64,000 nucleotides of DNA from Kineococcus terrestris (GCF_041020765.1 NZ_JBEUEJ010000018.1); one strand, 5' to 3'. Numbered from the stretch's first letter, positions 7,693 through 16,325 are shown. The notes: a model not told the origin generated them from the sequence alone. Program-made: numbers and translations.

Positions 7693-9485
7693 GCGGGGGC
7701 GCGCTGCCGGTCGCGACGGGCCGGCGCACGCTGTCGGTGCTGCTGGCGACGGCCGCGGCGGACCGGCGGGTGCTGGTGCCGGCGGTGGTGAGCACGACGG
7801 TGGCCAGCGCGGGCCTGGTGGCGATGCCGCTGCTGCTGGGCGAGGTCGTCGACGTGGTGGCGCAGCAGCGCCCGGCGTCGCGGCTGTGGTGGCTGGTGGC
7901 GGCGCTGGCGGCGGTGGCCGTGGTGACGAGCGTGGCGGCGGCCCGCTCGCGGGCGCGCTCGGAGCAGCTGGGCGTGCACGTGGCCGCGGACCTGCGCGAG
8001 CGGGTGGTGGACCGGGCGCTGCGGATGGACGCGCGGACGCTGGAGCGCGCGGGCACGGGGGACGTGGCCTCGCGGGTGACGGAGGACGTGGAGCTGTTCA
8101 CGGCCTCGGCGCAGCTGGCGGCGACGGTGCTGACGTCGGCGGTGACGGTGGTGCTGTCGGCGGTGGGGTTCGCGGCGCTGGACTGGCGGCTGGCGCTGGC
8201 GTTCGCGGCCGTGGTGCCGGTGCACGTGCTGGCGCTGCGCAGCTACCTGCCGCGGGCGCAGCCGCGCTACGCGGCGGAGCGGCGCGCGGCCTCGGACCGC
8301 TCGCGGGTGCTGCTGGAGTCCCTGCACGGCGGGGCGACGGTGCAGGCGTACCGGATGGCGGCGCTGCAGACGGAGCGGGTGCGCGAGGCGTCGGCGCGCA
8401 CGGTGGGCGCGGGCCTGGCGGCGCTGCGCACCTTCGCGCGGCTGTCGGTCTCGATGAACGCCGCGGAGGCGGTGGGCCTGTCCGCGGTGCTGCTGACGGG
8501 CTTCTTCCTCGTGCGCGCGGACGAGGTGACGGTGGGCGCGGTGACGGCGGCGGCACTGCTGTTCCACCGCCTGTTCGGCCCGCTGGGCGTGCTGCTGCTC
8601 AGCTTCGACGACGTGCAGCGGGCGGGGGCGGCGCTGGCGCGGCTGGTGGGCGTGGCCGACCTCGAGCCGCCGCCGGCGGGGGCGCCGCGGCCGCTCGTGC
8701 GGCCGGTGGCGCTGTCGGCGCGCGGGGTGCGCCACCGCTACGCCTCCGGTGAGCAGGAGGGCCCGGAGGTGCTGCGCGGGGTGGACCTGGACGTCCCGGC
8801 GGGCGCGTCGCTGGCCGTGGTGGGCGGCAGCGGGGCGGGCAAGACGACGCTGGCGGCGGTGCTGGGCGGGGTGTTCCCGCCCACGGCCGGGCAGGTGCTG
8901 GTCGGCGGGGTGCCGCTGGCGCAGCTGGACCCGGAGCAGGTGCGCGAGCGGATCGCCGTGGTGGCGCAGGAGACGCACGTGCTGACGGGCACGCTGCGCG
9001 AGGACCTGACGGTGGCCGCGCCGGGCGCCCCGGACGAGGACCTGCGCGCGGCGCTGGCGCGGGTGGGCGCGGACGGCTGGGTGCGGGCGCTGCCGGAGGG
9101 CCTGGACACGCGCGTGGGGGCGGGCGAGCACCCGCTGACACCGGCGCAGGCGCAGCAGCTGGCGCTGGCGCGGGTGCTGCTGCGCGACCCGCCGGTGGTG
9201 GTGCTGGACGAGGCGACCGCGGAGGCGGGCAGCGCGGGCGCGCGGGACCTGGAGCGGGCGGCGCTGGCCGTGGTGGCCGGGCGCACGGCGGTCGTGGTGG
9301 CGCACCGGCTGAGCCAGGCGCGCGCCTGCGACCGGATCGCGGTGGTGGCCGGCGGGCTCCTCGTGGAGACCGGCACCCACGAGGAGCTGGTGGCGGCCGG
9401 CGGCGGGTACGCGCGGCTGTGGCGGGCGTGGTCGTCGACGGCGGGCGTGCCGGGCGGTGCGGACGGGGTGGGCGAAATCCGTTGA
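7689..9485 (+). CDS. ABC exporter half-transporter with intact Walker motifs but degenerate signature
   Basis: This 598-residue partner of the preceding gene starts at GTG 7689 (4-nt overlap). It has a six-helix exporter domain and a nucleotide-binding domain with Walker A GGSGAGKTT (K385), Walker B VVVLDEATAE (D507, E508) and H-loop VVVAHRLSQ. The ABC signature is replaced by LTPAQAQQ (from L483) where LSGGQ is expected. The defects of the two subunits are complementary: this P-loop plus the partner's LSGGQ would make one competent site, while the other site has neither element. This is an extreme form of the asymmetric heterodimer known from exporters such as TM287/288. The cargo is unknown. 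Confidence 0.93.
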   Translation: MSGGALPVATGRRTLSVLLATAAADRRVLVPAVVSTTVASAGLVAMPLLLGEVVDVVAQQRPASRLWWLVAALAAVAVVTSVAAARSRARSEQLGVHVAADLRERVVDRALRMDARTLERAGTGDVASRVTEDVELFTASAQLAATVLTSAVTVVLSAVGFAALDWRLALAFAAVVPVHVLALRSYLPRAQPRYAAERRAASDRSRVLLESLHGGATVQAYRMAALQTERVREASARTVGAGLAALRTFARLSVSMNAAEAVGLSAVLLTGFFLVRADEVTVGAVTAAALLFHRLFGPLGVLLLSFDDVQRAGAALARLVGVADLEPPPAGAPRPLVRPVALSARGVRHRYASGEQEGPEVLRGVDLDVPAGASLAVVGGSGAGKTTLAAVLGGVFPPTAGQVLVGGVPLAQLDPEQVRERIAVVAQETHVLTGTLREDLTVAAPGAPDEDLRAALARVGADGWVRALPEGLDTRVGAGEHPLTPAQAQQLALARVLLRDPPVVVLDEATAEAGSAGARDLERAALAVVAGRTAVVVAHRLSQARACDRIAVVAGGLLVETGTHEELVAAGGGYARLWRAWSSTAGVPGGADGVGEIR

Positions 9486-9516
9486 TCGCGCCGGGCGCGC
9501 CCGCCACGATCACCGG

Positions 9517-10971
9517 GTGAGCGCTCCCCTCGACGACGACCAGCGGCGCTTCGTCGCCTCGTTCCGCGCCTTCCTGGACCAGGTCGTGCACGACGCGCGC
9601 CTGGCGGTCAGCGGCACCGGCCCGACGCTGGCGGACGTCGTCTCGGAGCACCTGGGCGCGGACGCGACGCGGCTGCCGGTGGTGCGCGAGGAGGTGCGCG
9701 AGCACCAGTACGTCGACGTGGACGTGGCGCTGGCGGCGCTGGCCGCGGAGCACGGCGGGGAGCGCGTCGTGGGTGTGGGCGGCGGCGACCAGCGGCACCA
9801 CAGCAGCTTCGGCGACCTGCTGAGCGGCGTCTTCGCGCGCTTCGAGGTGGCGGCCGTGGACCACGTGCACCTGCCGACGGGCCCGGACACCTCGCGGCGG
9901 GCGGTGGGCTTCGGGGGGCGGCTGCTGCGGGTGGACGGGGTGCCGGTGGCGGTGCTGCAGCGCTCGGCGCACCGGCAGTACGGGCGCGAGCCGGGGCTGG
10001 AGGTGGTGGCCGCGCAGGAGGGCACGGCCGCCCGGCTGCTGGAGGAGGTGCGCCGCACCGCGCTGGAGCGCAGCGTGCTGCGCGGGCAGGTGCTCTCGTT
10101 CGACGGCTCGCCGTACGACCCGGCGGCGGGGGGCATCACGTTCCTGCGGCGGCCGTCGGTGGCGGCGGCCGACGTCGTGCTGCCCGAGGGCGCCCTGGAG
10201 CGGGTGGTGCGGCACGTGGTCGGTGTCGGGGAGCAGGCGCAGCGGCTGACGGCGGCGGGCCAGCACCTCAAGCGCGGCGTGCTGCTGCACGGTCCGCCGG
10301 GCACGGGCAAGACGCACACGGTGCGGCACCTGCTGTCGGTGACGCCGGGCACGACGGCGGTGCTGCTGTCGGGGCTGGGCCTGCGGCACGTGGCGACGGC
10401 CGCGCACCTGGCGCGGGCGCTGCAGCCGGCGCTGGTGGTGCTGGAGGACTGCGACCTGGTGGCGGAGGACCGCAGCCAGCACGCGGGCGACCAGCCGCTG
10501 CTGTTCGAGCTGCTGGACGCCATGGACGGCCTGGACGGGGACGCGGACGTGGCGTTCCTGCTGACGACGAACCGGGCGGACCGCCTGGAGCGGGCGCTGG
10601 CGCAGCGCCCGGGCCGGGTGGACCTCGCGGTCGAGGTCCCGCTGCCGGACGAGCGGGCGCGGCGCGCGCTGCTGCGCCTGTACGCGCGGGGGCTGCCGCT
10701 GTCGCCGGCGGCGCTGGACGCGGCGGCGGTGCGGGCGGCGGGCACGACGGCGTCGTTCACCCGGGAGCTGCTGCGCCGGGCGGTGCTGCTGGCGGCCACC
10801 GACGGGCGCGAGGTGGCCGACGGCGACCTGGCGGCCGCGCTGGAGGAGCTGCTGTCGGACGCGGAGGCCCTCACGCGCGCGCTGCTGGGCAGCGGCGGGC
10901 GGACGGCGGCCGGACCGGCGGAGGTGGACGGGGCGCTCGACCCGGACGTGGGCTGGGACGACTTCGCCTGA
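9517..10971 (+). CDS. AAA+ ATPase with N-terminal substrate-type domain
   Basis: This 484-residue protein starts at GTG 9517. The N-terminal ~240 residues are not a recognised domain but contain VGVGGGDQRHHSSFGDLLSG and a conserved-looking arginine- and aspartate-rich region. An AAA+ module of the cell-division-protein-48 type follows: Walker A HGPPGTGKTHT (G259-K265), Walker B-like ALVVLEDCDLV, sensor 1 FLLTTNRADRLERAL, and arginine fingers in AQRPGRVD. Such proteins usually unfold or remodel protein complexes; the target is not indicated. It lies 31 nt after the ABC exporter on the same strand, but may have its own promoter. Confidence 0.85.
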   Translation: MSAPLDDDQRRFVASFRAFLDQVVHDARLAVSGTGPTLADVVSEHLGADATRLPVVREEVREHQYVDVDVALAALAAEHGGERVVGVGGGDQRHHSSFGDLLSGVFARFEVAAVDHVHLPTGPDTSRRAVGFGGRLLRVDGVPVAVLQRSAHRQYGREPGLEVVAAQEGTAARLLEEVRRTALERSVLRGQVLSFDGSPYDPAAGGITFLRRPSVAAADVVLPEGALERVVRHVVGVGEQAQRLTAAGQHLKRGVLLHGPPGTGKTHTVRHLLSVTPGTTAVLLSGLGLRHVATAAHLARALQPALVVLEDCDLVAEDRSQHAGDQPLLFELLDAMDGLDGDADVAFLLTTNRADRLERALAQRPGRVDLAVEVPLPDERARRALLRLYARGLPLSPAALDAAAVRAAGTTASFTRELLRRAVLLAATDGREVADGDLAAALEELLSDAEALTRALLGSGGRTAAGPAEVDGALDPDVGWDDFA

Positions 10972-11047
10972 CGGGGACCGGCCCCGCGTGAGAGTCCTCT
11001 CACGCGGCCCTCACGGGAGCGTCATCCGGCAGCGCCACGGTGGTCGC

Positions 11048-11524
11048 GTGCGCACTCCGGTGGTGGTGACCCTCCTCGCCGCGAGCGCCGTGGGGGTCAC
11101 GGCGCTCGGGCTGGCGATGGCGTCCGCGCAGGACCCGTCCCGCGACCTCGGCGGCACGGTGGTCGTCTCGGCGTCCCCGCGGGCGGGTGAGCCGGGGCCG
11201 CCGGACGGGCCCGCGGACCCCTCGGGCGACCGCGCGCCGGCCCCGGCGGACGTGTCCCCGGACGCCCCGCCCGGCGGGGACGACGTCCCGGCGCCCGGTC
11301 CCCCGGCCCCCGCGCCCGCGGAGCCGGCCCCGGCGCCCGCGCCCGCCGAGCCGGCCCCCGCGCCCGCTCCCCCACCGCCGCCCGCACCGGCGCCCGCCCC
11401 GGCGCCGGTGGTCCCCGTGCCGCCGCCGCCCGCCGTCGTGGTGGGCGACGACGACGGGGACGACGACGGGCGGGACGACCGGGATGACGACGGGGACGAC
11501 GACGGCGATGATGACGACGACTGA
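11048..11524 (+). CDS. Small exported protein with Pro/Ala repeats and poly-Asp tail
   Basis: This 158-residue protein probably starts at GTG 11048 (RTPVVVTLLAASAVGVTALG is a clear signal or anchor segment). The middle is an AP-rich low-complexity spacer with repeated APAPAEP units, and the last ~30 residues are almost entirely Asp and Gly. No known fold is visible. It lies directly upstream of a sensor kinase and response regulator, so it may be an extracytoplasmic partner of that system. Acidic tails often bind divalent cations, but no metal-binding family is recognised. The 3' end overlaps one possible upstream start for the kinase. Confidence 0.6.
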   Translation: MRTPVVVTLLAASAVGVTALGLAMASAQDPSRDLGGTVVVSASPRAGEPGPPDGPADPSGDRAPAPADVSPDAPPGGDDVPAPGPPAPAPAEPAPAPAPAEPAPAPAPPPPPAPAPAPAPVVPVPPPPAVVVGDDDGDDDGRDDRDDDGDDDGDDDDD

Positions 11525-11636
11525 CGGGCCGCCCGCGACCGCGGCCGGCCCGCCGCCCGCGCCCCGCACCACGTCCACCGGGCCCACCGGGCCGCCGGTG
11601 GCGGGTGCCGCGCCGAGCCGGAGGACGACGACGACC

Positions 11637-13157
11637 GTGAGCCCTCCCGACCCGCCGCGCCCCGGTGCGCCCGCCCACCTGCGAACCCGCCTGCGGCGGG
11701 TGTTCCGCACGGTGCGCGCGCGGGTGCTGACGGCGGTGCTGGCGGCGACGGCGCTGGGACTGGCGGTGGCGGGGGTCGTCTCGCACGCGGTGCAGGAGGA
11801 CGTGGCGCGCGCGCGGATCGACCGCTCGCTGGACCAGGAGGTCGCCGAGCTGCGCGAGCTGGCCGCCAACGGCTACGACGGGGTGCGGTTCGCCTCGGTG
11901 GCCGAGCTGCTGCGCGCGAGCATCCGCAACGACCTGCCGGACGCGAACGAGTCGGCGGTGGGGATCGTGGTGGGCGGGCAGACGTACGCCCCGGCGACGC
12001 GGCCGTTCGAGCTGGAGGACTCCCCGCGGGTGCGGGAGCTGGCCGCGGCGGTGACGCCGGACGCGGCGCCGGTGCGCGAGACGGTCGAGACGGCGGCGGG
12101 CTCGACGCGGATCGTGGCGGTGCCGGTGTCGCTGCCGGGCGGTGCGCCGGGTGAGCCGGTGCTGGGCCTGTACGTGGTGGGGCACGCGGTGGAGCCGGAG
12201 CTGCGCGCGGTGGCGGACAACGCGCGCACGTTCGCGGTGGTGTCGCTGGGCGCGCTGCTGGCGGTGGCGGCGGTGGCGTGGCTGGTGACGGCGCGGCTGC
12301 TGCGGCCGCTGGACGACCTGCACGCCACGGCGGTGGCGGTGGGCGCGGCGGACCTGTCGCGGCGGGTGCCGGTGCACGGCGACGACGACGTGGCGGACGT
12401 GGCGCGCAGCTTCAACGAGATGCTCGAGCGGCTGGAGGAGTCGTTCGCGACGCAGCGGCGGTTCCTGGACGACGCCGGCCACGAGCTGCGCACGCCGCTG
12501 ACGATCGTGCAGGGACACCTGGAGCTGGTGGACGTCGCGGACGCGCGGGACGTGACGGAGACGCGCGCGCTGGTGCTGGACGAGCTGGACCGGATGACGC
12601 GCCTGGTGGACGACCTGACGCTGCTGGCGAAGGCGCACCAGCCGAACTTCGTGGCGCTGCGGCCGGTGGACGCGGGGCAGCTGCTGGACGAGGCGTTCGA
12701 CAAGGTGGTGCCGCTGGGCGAGCGGCGCTGGCGGGTGGACGCGCGCGCGGACGCGGAGGTGGTGGCGGACCCGCAGCGGGTGCAGCAGGCGCTCATCCAG
12801 CTGGTGTCGAACGCGGTGAAGTTCTCCCGGCCCGGGGACCTGGTGGCGCTGGGCAGCGCGGTGCACGGGCGCGACCTGCTGCTGTGGGTGCGCGACTCCG
12901 GCCCGGGGATCGCCCCGGAGGACGTGGAGCGCATCTTCGAGCGGTTCGGGCGGGCGGAGACGGGCCGCGGCGTGGAGGGTTCCGGGCTGGGCCTGGCGAT
13001 CGTGTCGGCGATCGCGGAGGCGCACGGCGGCCGGGTGGACGTGGCGAGCCTGCCGGGCGCGGGGGCGACGTTCACGCTGGTGCTGCCGCTGCGCCCGGTG
13101 GACGCGGAGGGACCCGTCGCGGACGCGGACGCGGTGGTCGCGGGGGGTGCGGCGTGA
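11637..13157 (+). CDS. Two-component sensor histidine kinase
   Basis: This 506-residue OmpR-type kinase starts at GTG 11637 behind a GGAGGA stretch; ATGs at 11508/11511 in the same frame would add a Pro/Thr-rich leader. The order is: transmembrane helix 1 (RVLTAVLAATALGLAVAGVV), an extracytoplasmic sensor of about 160 residues, helix 2 (FAVVSLGALLAVAAVAWLV), a HAMP domain, DHp H-box AGHELRTPLT with His282, N-box QLVSNAVKFS, G1 DSGPGIAPED and G2 GSGLGLAIV. All catalytic boxes are intact. It is coupled to the response regulator by a 4-nt overlap. The signal is unknown; the acidic exported protein upstream is a candidate partner. Confidence 0.93.
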   Translation: MSPPDPPRPGAPAHLRTRLRRVFRTVRARVLTAVLAATALGLAVAGVVSHAVQEDVARARIDRSLDQEVAELRELAANGYDGVRFASVAELLRASIRNDLPDANESAVGIVVGGQTYAPATRPFELEDSPRVRELAAAVTPDAAPVRETVETAAGSTRIVAVPVSLPGGAPGEPVLGLYVVGHAVEPELRAVADNARTFAVVSLGALLAVAAVAWLVTARLLRPLDDLHATAVAVGAADLSRRVPVHGDDDVADVARSFNEMLERLEESFATQRRFLDDAGHELRTPLTIVQGHLELVDVADARDVTETRALVLDELDRMTRLVDDLTLLAKAHQPNFVALRPVDAGQLLDEAFDKVVPLGERRWRVDARADAEVVADPQRVQQALIQLVSNAVKFSRPGDLVALGSAVHGRDLLLWVRDSGPGIAPEDVERIFERFGRAETGRGVEGSGLGLAIVSAIAEAHGGRVDVASLPGAGATFTLVLPLRPVDAEGPVADADAVVAGGAA

Positions 13158-13816
13158 CGAGCGTGCTCATCGCCGAGGACGAGGCGCGGATCGCCGCGTT
13201 CGTGGAGAAGGGACTGCGCGCCAACGGGTTCGCGACGACGGTGGCGCCGGACGGGCGCACGGCGCTGGACCTGGCCAGCACCGGGGAGTTCGACCTGGTG
13301 GTGCTGGACATCGGCCTGCCGGTGATGGACGGGTTCACGGTGCTGCGCCGGCTGCGGCAGACGAAGCTGCCGGTGCCGGTGGTGGTGCTGACGGCGCGCG
13401 ACGACGTCAGCGACACGGTGGCGGCGCTGGAGGGCGGCGCGGACGACTACGTGACGAAGCCGTTCCGGTTCGAGGAGCTGCTGGCGCGGGTGCGGCTGCG
13501 GCTGCGCCAGGACCGGGCGGCGGAGGTGACGCTGCTGTCGGCCGGGGACCTGCAGCTGGACCTGCTGACGCGCACGGCGGCGGTGGCGGGGCGCTCGGTG
13601 ACGCTGTCGAGCCGGGAGTTCGCGCTGGCGGAGGCGTTCCTGCGCCACCCGGGGCAGGTCCTCTCGCGCGAGCAGCTGCTCAGCTCGGTGTGGGGGTACG
13701 ACTTCGACCCGGGCTCGAACGTGGTGGACGTGTACGTCCGGTACCTGCGCAAGAAGCTGGGCGCGGACCGGGTGGAGACGGTGCGCGGCATGGGGTACCG
13801 GCTGCGCACGCACTGA
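13154..13816 (+). CDS. OmpR/PhoB-family response regulator
   Basis: This 220-residue regulator starts at GTG 13154, overlapping the kinase stop. Its receiver domain has acidic pocket E8-D9, phospho-acceptor D52 (LVVLDIGLPVMDG) and KPF lysine. The C-terminal winged helix has the trans-activation C phrases TLSSREFALAEAFL, REQLLSSVWGYDFDPGSNVVDVYVRYLRKK (recognition helix) and a terminal VRGMGYRL. It is a normal-length cognate partner for the kinase just upstream. The regulon cannot be read from this window. Confidence 0.95.
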   Translation: MTSVLIAEDEARIAAFVEKGLRANGFATTVAPDGRTALDLASTGEFDLVVLDIGLPVMDGFTVLRRLRQTKLPVPVVVLTARDDVSDTVAALEGGADDYVTKPFRFEELLARVRLRLRQDRAAEVTLLSAGDLQLDLLTRTAAVAGRSVTLSSREFALAEAFLRHPGQVLSREQLLSSVWGYDFDPGSNVVDVYVRYLRKKLGADRVETVRGMGYRLRTH

Positions 13817-13850
13817 GGCGAGGACCGCGCGCGGGGGCCATGCTGGGCGG

Positions 13851-14831
13851 GTGCGCGCGGGCCGCCTGCTGACGATGGTGCTGCTGCTGCAGTCGCGCGA
13901 GCAGGTGAGCGCGCGGGAGCTGGCCGAGCGGCTGGAGGTGTCGCAGCGCACGGTGCAGCGCGACGTGGAGGAGCTGCTGGCCGCGGGGGTGCCGGTGCGC
14001 TCGGTGCGCGGGCCGGCGGGCGGGTACCGGCTGGACGGGTACCGCTCGAAGTTCGCGGGCCTGTCGCCGGCGGAGGCGGAGGCGGTCTCGTTCCTGGGCC
14101 TGGCCGGTCCGGCGGCGGCGCTGGGGCTGGGCGACGTGCTGGGCGGGGTGCGGCTGAAGGTGCGGGCGGGCCTGTCGCCGGAGGGGCGCGAGCGCTCGGA
14201 CCGGGTGTCGGCGCGCTTCCACCTGGACACCGACCGCTGGTTCGGCACGGCGGAACCGGCGCCGGCGCTGGCGGCGCTGGCGCGCGCGGTGTGGGAGGAC
14301 CAGCGGGTGCGCGTGCGGCACGCGGGCCGCGGGGGTGAGAGCGAGCGGGTCCTGGACCCGCTGGGCCTGGTGCTCAAGGGCGAGTGGTACCTGCTGGCGC
14401 GCCGCGACGGCGAGCTGCGCACCTACCGGGTGTCGCGACTGCGGGAGGTGGAGGTGCTCGACGAGCCGGCGCACCGGCCGCAGGGGTTCGACCTGCGCGC
14501 GGCGTGGGCGGAGCACCTGGCGCGCGCCGAGGCCGCCCGCGAGCGGGTGGAGGCGCTGGTGCGCGCGCGGGAGGAGGTGCTGCCGGGGCTGCGGCGGGTG
14601 GCGAGCGCGTCGGCGCAGGACGCGGTGCCGGTGGTGGCGGACGGCCTGGCGCGCGACGGGCTCGGCCGGGTGGAGGTGAGCGTGGTCTTCGACGCCGAGC
14701 GCTGGGCGGTGATGGCGCTGCTGGGGTTCGGGGCGGCGGTGGAGGTGCTGGCGCCGGCGTGGCTGCGGGCGGAGGTCGCCGCGGCGGCCGCGGCGACGGC
14801 GCGGCTGTACGAGGCGCCCGCGCTCGAATGA
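13851..14831 (+). CDS. WYL-domain transcriptional regulator (HTH-WYL-WCX)
   Basis: This 326-residue regulator starts at GTG 13851. The N-terminal HTH_11 winged helix (VSARELAERLEVSQRTVQRDVEELLAAGVPVRS) carries the wing phrase GPAGGYRL. The WYL domain follows with DPLGLVLKGEWYLLARRDGELRTYRVSRL, then a WCX C-terminal extension. WYL proteins bind nucleotide-type ligands or nucleic acid and control DNA-damage, defence or metabolic genes. It is 35 nt after the response regulator but reads like an independent unit. A perfect 11-bp inverted repeat begins immediately after its stop and lies in front of the DinB-like gene, a plausible operator. Confidence 0.9.
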   Translation: MRAGRLLTMVLLLQSREQVSARELAERLEVSQRTVQRDVEELLAAGVPVRSVRGPAGGYRLDGYRSKFAGLSPAEAEAVSFLGLAGPAAALGLGDVLGGVRLKVRAGLSPEGRERSDRVSARFHLDTDRWFGTAEPAPALAALARAVWEDQRVRVRHAGRGGESERVLDPLGLVLKGEWYLLARRDGELRTYRVSRLREVEVLDEPAHRPQGFDLRAAWAEHLARAEAARERVEALVRAREEVLPGLRRVASASAQDAVPVVADGLARDGLGRVEVSVVFDAERWAVMALLGFGAAVEVLAPAWLRAEVAAAAAATARLYEAPALE

Positions 14832-14858
14832 CGTACCCGACACGTCCTGTCGGGTACG
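14832..14858. promoter_or_regulatory. Perfect 11-bp inverted repeat between WYL regulator and DinB-like gene (candidate operator)
   Basis: Left arm CGTACCCGACA (14832-14842), 5-nt spacer CGTCC, right arm TGTCGGGTACG (14848-14858). The repeat starts one base after the WYL stop and ends 49 nt before the DinB-like ATG. No T-run follows, which argues against an intrinsic terminator. A 27-bp palindrome at this position suits a dimeric regulator such as the WYL protein. Confidence 0.5.
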
Positions 14859-14907
14859 GCCGCCACGCTGGGGTGGTCAGCGCGAGACCGAGCTCCGGGA
14901 GGACCCG

Positions 14908-15570
14908 ATGACCAGCACGCAGCCCGACGCCGCCACCCCCACCGGCACCGAGCAGCCCGACGTCCGCCGCCTGTTCGTCCTGGCCGACGAGGCGCTGCTG
15001 GCGGTGGTGCGGCAGGTGCGCGAGGAGGAGTGGGACGCCCCGACGGCCTCGGAGGTGACGACGAGCGACCCCTCCAGCGACCCGACGCTGCGGTTCGTCG
15101 TCAACTACCACGCGTACGAGGACGCGTGGGTGCCGGCGATGCTGGCCGGCCGCACGATGGACGAGGTGGGCCGCGACGCGCACACCGGCGACCTGCTGGG
15201 CGCGGACCCGGCGGCGAGCTTCGAGCGGTACGTGCAGGAGGCGGTCGCGGCCGTGGAGGCGCTGGACGACTTGGAGCGCACCGTGCACTGCTCGTTCGGC
15301 GACTACAGCGCCCGCGACTACCTGTGGCAGACGGTCTTCTTCCGCGGGCTGCGAGCGGTGGAGATCGCCCGGCTGATCGGCGTGGACGACACCGTCGACG
15401 AGGAGCTCGTGGCCGGGCTGCTGCCCTACATGCGCGAGCACGCCGAGGAGTGGCGCGCGTTCGGGGTGCTGGGCCCGGAGGTCGAGGCGCCCGAGGGCGC
15501 GAGCGCCCAGGAGCAGCTGATGGCGGTGACCGGGCGCCGGCCGCGCCGCACCCGTCCCCCGGTGCGCTGA
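14908..15570 (+). CDS. DinB-like / mycothiol-dependent isomerase-fold protein (TIGR03086-like)
   Basis: This 220-residue protein starts at ATG 14908 behind CGGGAGGA. It reads as an all-helical four-helix bundle with FVVNYHAYEDAWVPAMLAGR near residues 66-85 and YSARDYLWQTVFFRGLRAVE later, the layout of DinB and mycothiol maleylpyruvate isomerase N-terminal domains. Members often bind a divalent metal through three histidines; only the His in NYHAYED is obvious, so metal binding is uncertain. It is probably a thiol- or stress-related enzyme of unknown substrate. A candidate operator lies just upstream. Confidence 0.7.
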   Translation: MTSTQPDAATPTGTEQPDVRRLFVLADEALLAVVRQVREEEWDAPTASEVTTSDPSSDPTLRFVVNYHAYEDAWVPAMLAGRTMDEVGRDAHTGDLLGADPAASFERYVQEAVAAVEALDDLERTVHCSFGDYSARDYLWQTVFFRGLRAVEIARLIGVDDTVDEELVAGLLPYMREHAEEWRAFGVLGPEVEAPEGASAQEQLMAVTGRRPRRTRPPVR

Positions 15571-15623
15571 CGGTGCGCTGACCTGCGGGGAAGCCTCACG
15601 GGCGCCGCCTGGTTGTGCCCGGT

Positions 15624-16082
15624 ATGACGACGCAGGCGCTGACCCTGGAGACGCACGACGAGACCGTGAAGGACGGCATCGTCCTCATCGACTTCTGGGC
15701 GGAGTGGTGCGGCCCGTGCAAGCAGTTCGGCCCCGTCTTCGAGGCGGCGTCGGAGAAGCACGAGGACATCTCCTTCGTGAAGGTCGACACCGAGGACCAG
15801 CAGCAGCTCGCCGCCCGCTACGGCATCACCTCCATCCCGACGCTGGTCGCCTACCGCGACGGCATCCCCGTGTTCGGGCAGCCGGGCGCGCTGCCGCAGC
15901 CGGCGCTGGAGCAGCTCATCGAGCAGGTGCGCGCGCTGGACATGGACACCGTCAAGGAGCAGTACGCGCAGGCGCTGGCCCAGCAGCAGGCGCAGCAGCA
16001 GGCGGCCCAGCAGCAGGCTCAGCAGCAGCAGGCCCCGCAGCGCACGGGCGTGCGCGCGGGCACGGACCCGGCCGCCTTCTGA
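15624..16082 (+). CDS. Thioredoxin with Gln-rich C-terminal tail
   Basis: This 152-residue protein starts at ATG 15624; no Shine-Dalgarno sequence is visible, so the message may be leaderless. The thioredoxin fold is complete to about residue 108, with active site WCGPC (C29, C32), DFWAEWCGPCKQF and the cis-proline loop GITSIPTLVAYRDG. It is a cytosolic disulfide reductase. Unlike normal ~105-residue thioredoxins it carries a ~40-residue tail made of repeated AQQQ units. The tail could be a coiled or disordered tether. A strong hairpin follows 18 nt downstream. Confidence 0.93.
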   Translation: MTTQALTLETHDETVKDGIVLIDFWAEWCGPCKQFGPVFEAASEKHEDISFVKVDTEDQQQLAARYGITSIPTLVAYRDGIPVFGQPGALPQPALEQLIEQVRALDMDTVKEQYAQALAQQQAQQQAAQQQAQQQQAPQRTGVRAGTDPAAF

Positions 16083-16100
16083 GCCGACCGGCCCCGCACC

Positions 16101-16138
16101 GCGACGGCCCCGCACCCCACCGGGTGCGGGGCCGTCGC
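16101..16138. terminator. Strong 17-bp hairpin after thioredoxin gene
   Basis: A perfect 17-bp stem (16101-16117 with 16122-16138) closes a CACC loop. It starts 18 nt after the thioredoxin stop. It lacks a T-tract, as many actinobacterial terminators do, and would work in either direction. Confidence 0.7.
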
Positions 16139-16200
16139 GCGTCCGGGCCGGGATCAGATCGCCCGCCGCCGTCACCGCCATCACGAGCGCTCCCTCCTCC

Positions 16201-16243
16201 CCCTCCGTGATCTCGCAGGGTTTCCCAGCAAGATCACGGAGGG
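16201..16243. repeat. 43-nt palindrome, copy 1 (left of AbiE-like module)
   Basis: Perfect 13-bp outer arms (16201-16213 and 16231-16243) enclose an imperfect inner stem with a TTT loop. The core CCGTGATCT...AGATCACGG is shared with copy 2 at 18122-18164. Between copies the arms differ at one paired position (T:A here, G:C there), so base pairing is preserved by compensatory change. It sits 83 nt upstream of the antitoxin-like gene. It could be a terminator-type hairpin, a protein-binding site or the edge of a mobile cassette. Confidence 0.75.
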
Positions 16244-16325
16244 AGGGGACGGTTCGACGAGTATCGGCCCGCTTATCCGAAGCGCTAACCTGCTCAGTAC
16301 TGACGCCGTGCAGCGGGAGGAGTCG

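Noticed and set aside
11508..11637. ATG starts at 11508/11511 for the histidine kinase
   Set aside because: They lie inside the Asp-tail gene and would add a Thr/Pro-rich leader without a ribosome site; GTG 11637 has GGAGGA upstream. Not excluded.
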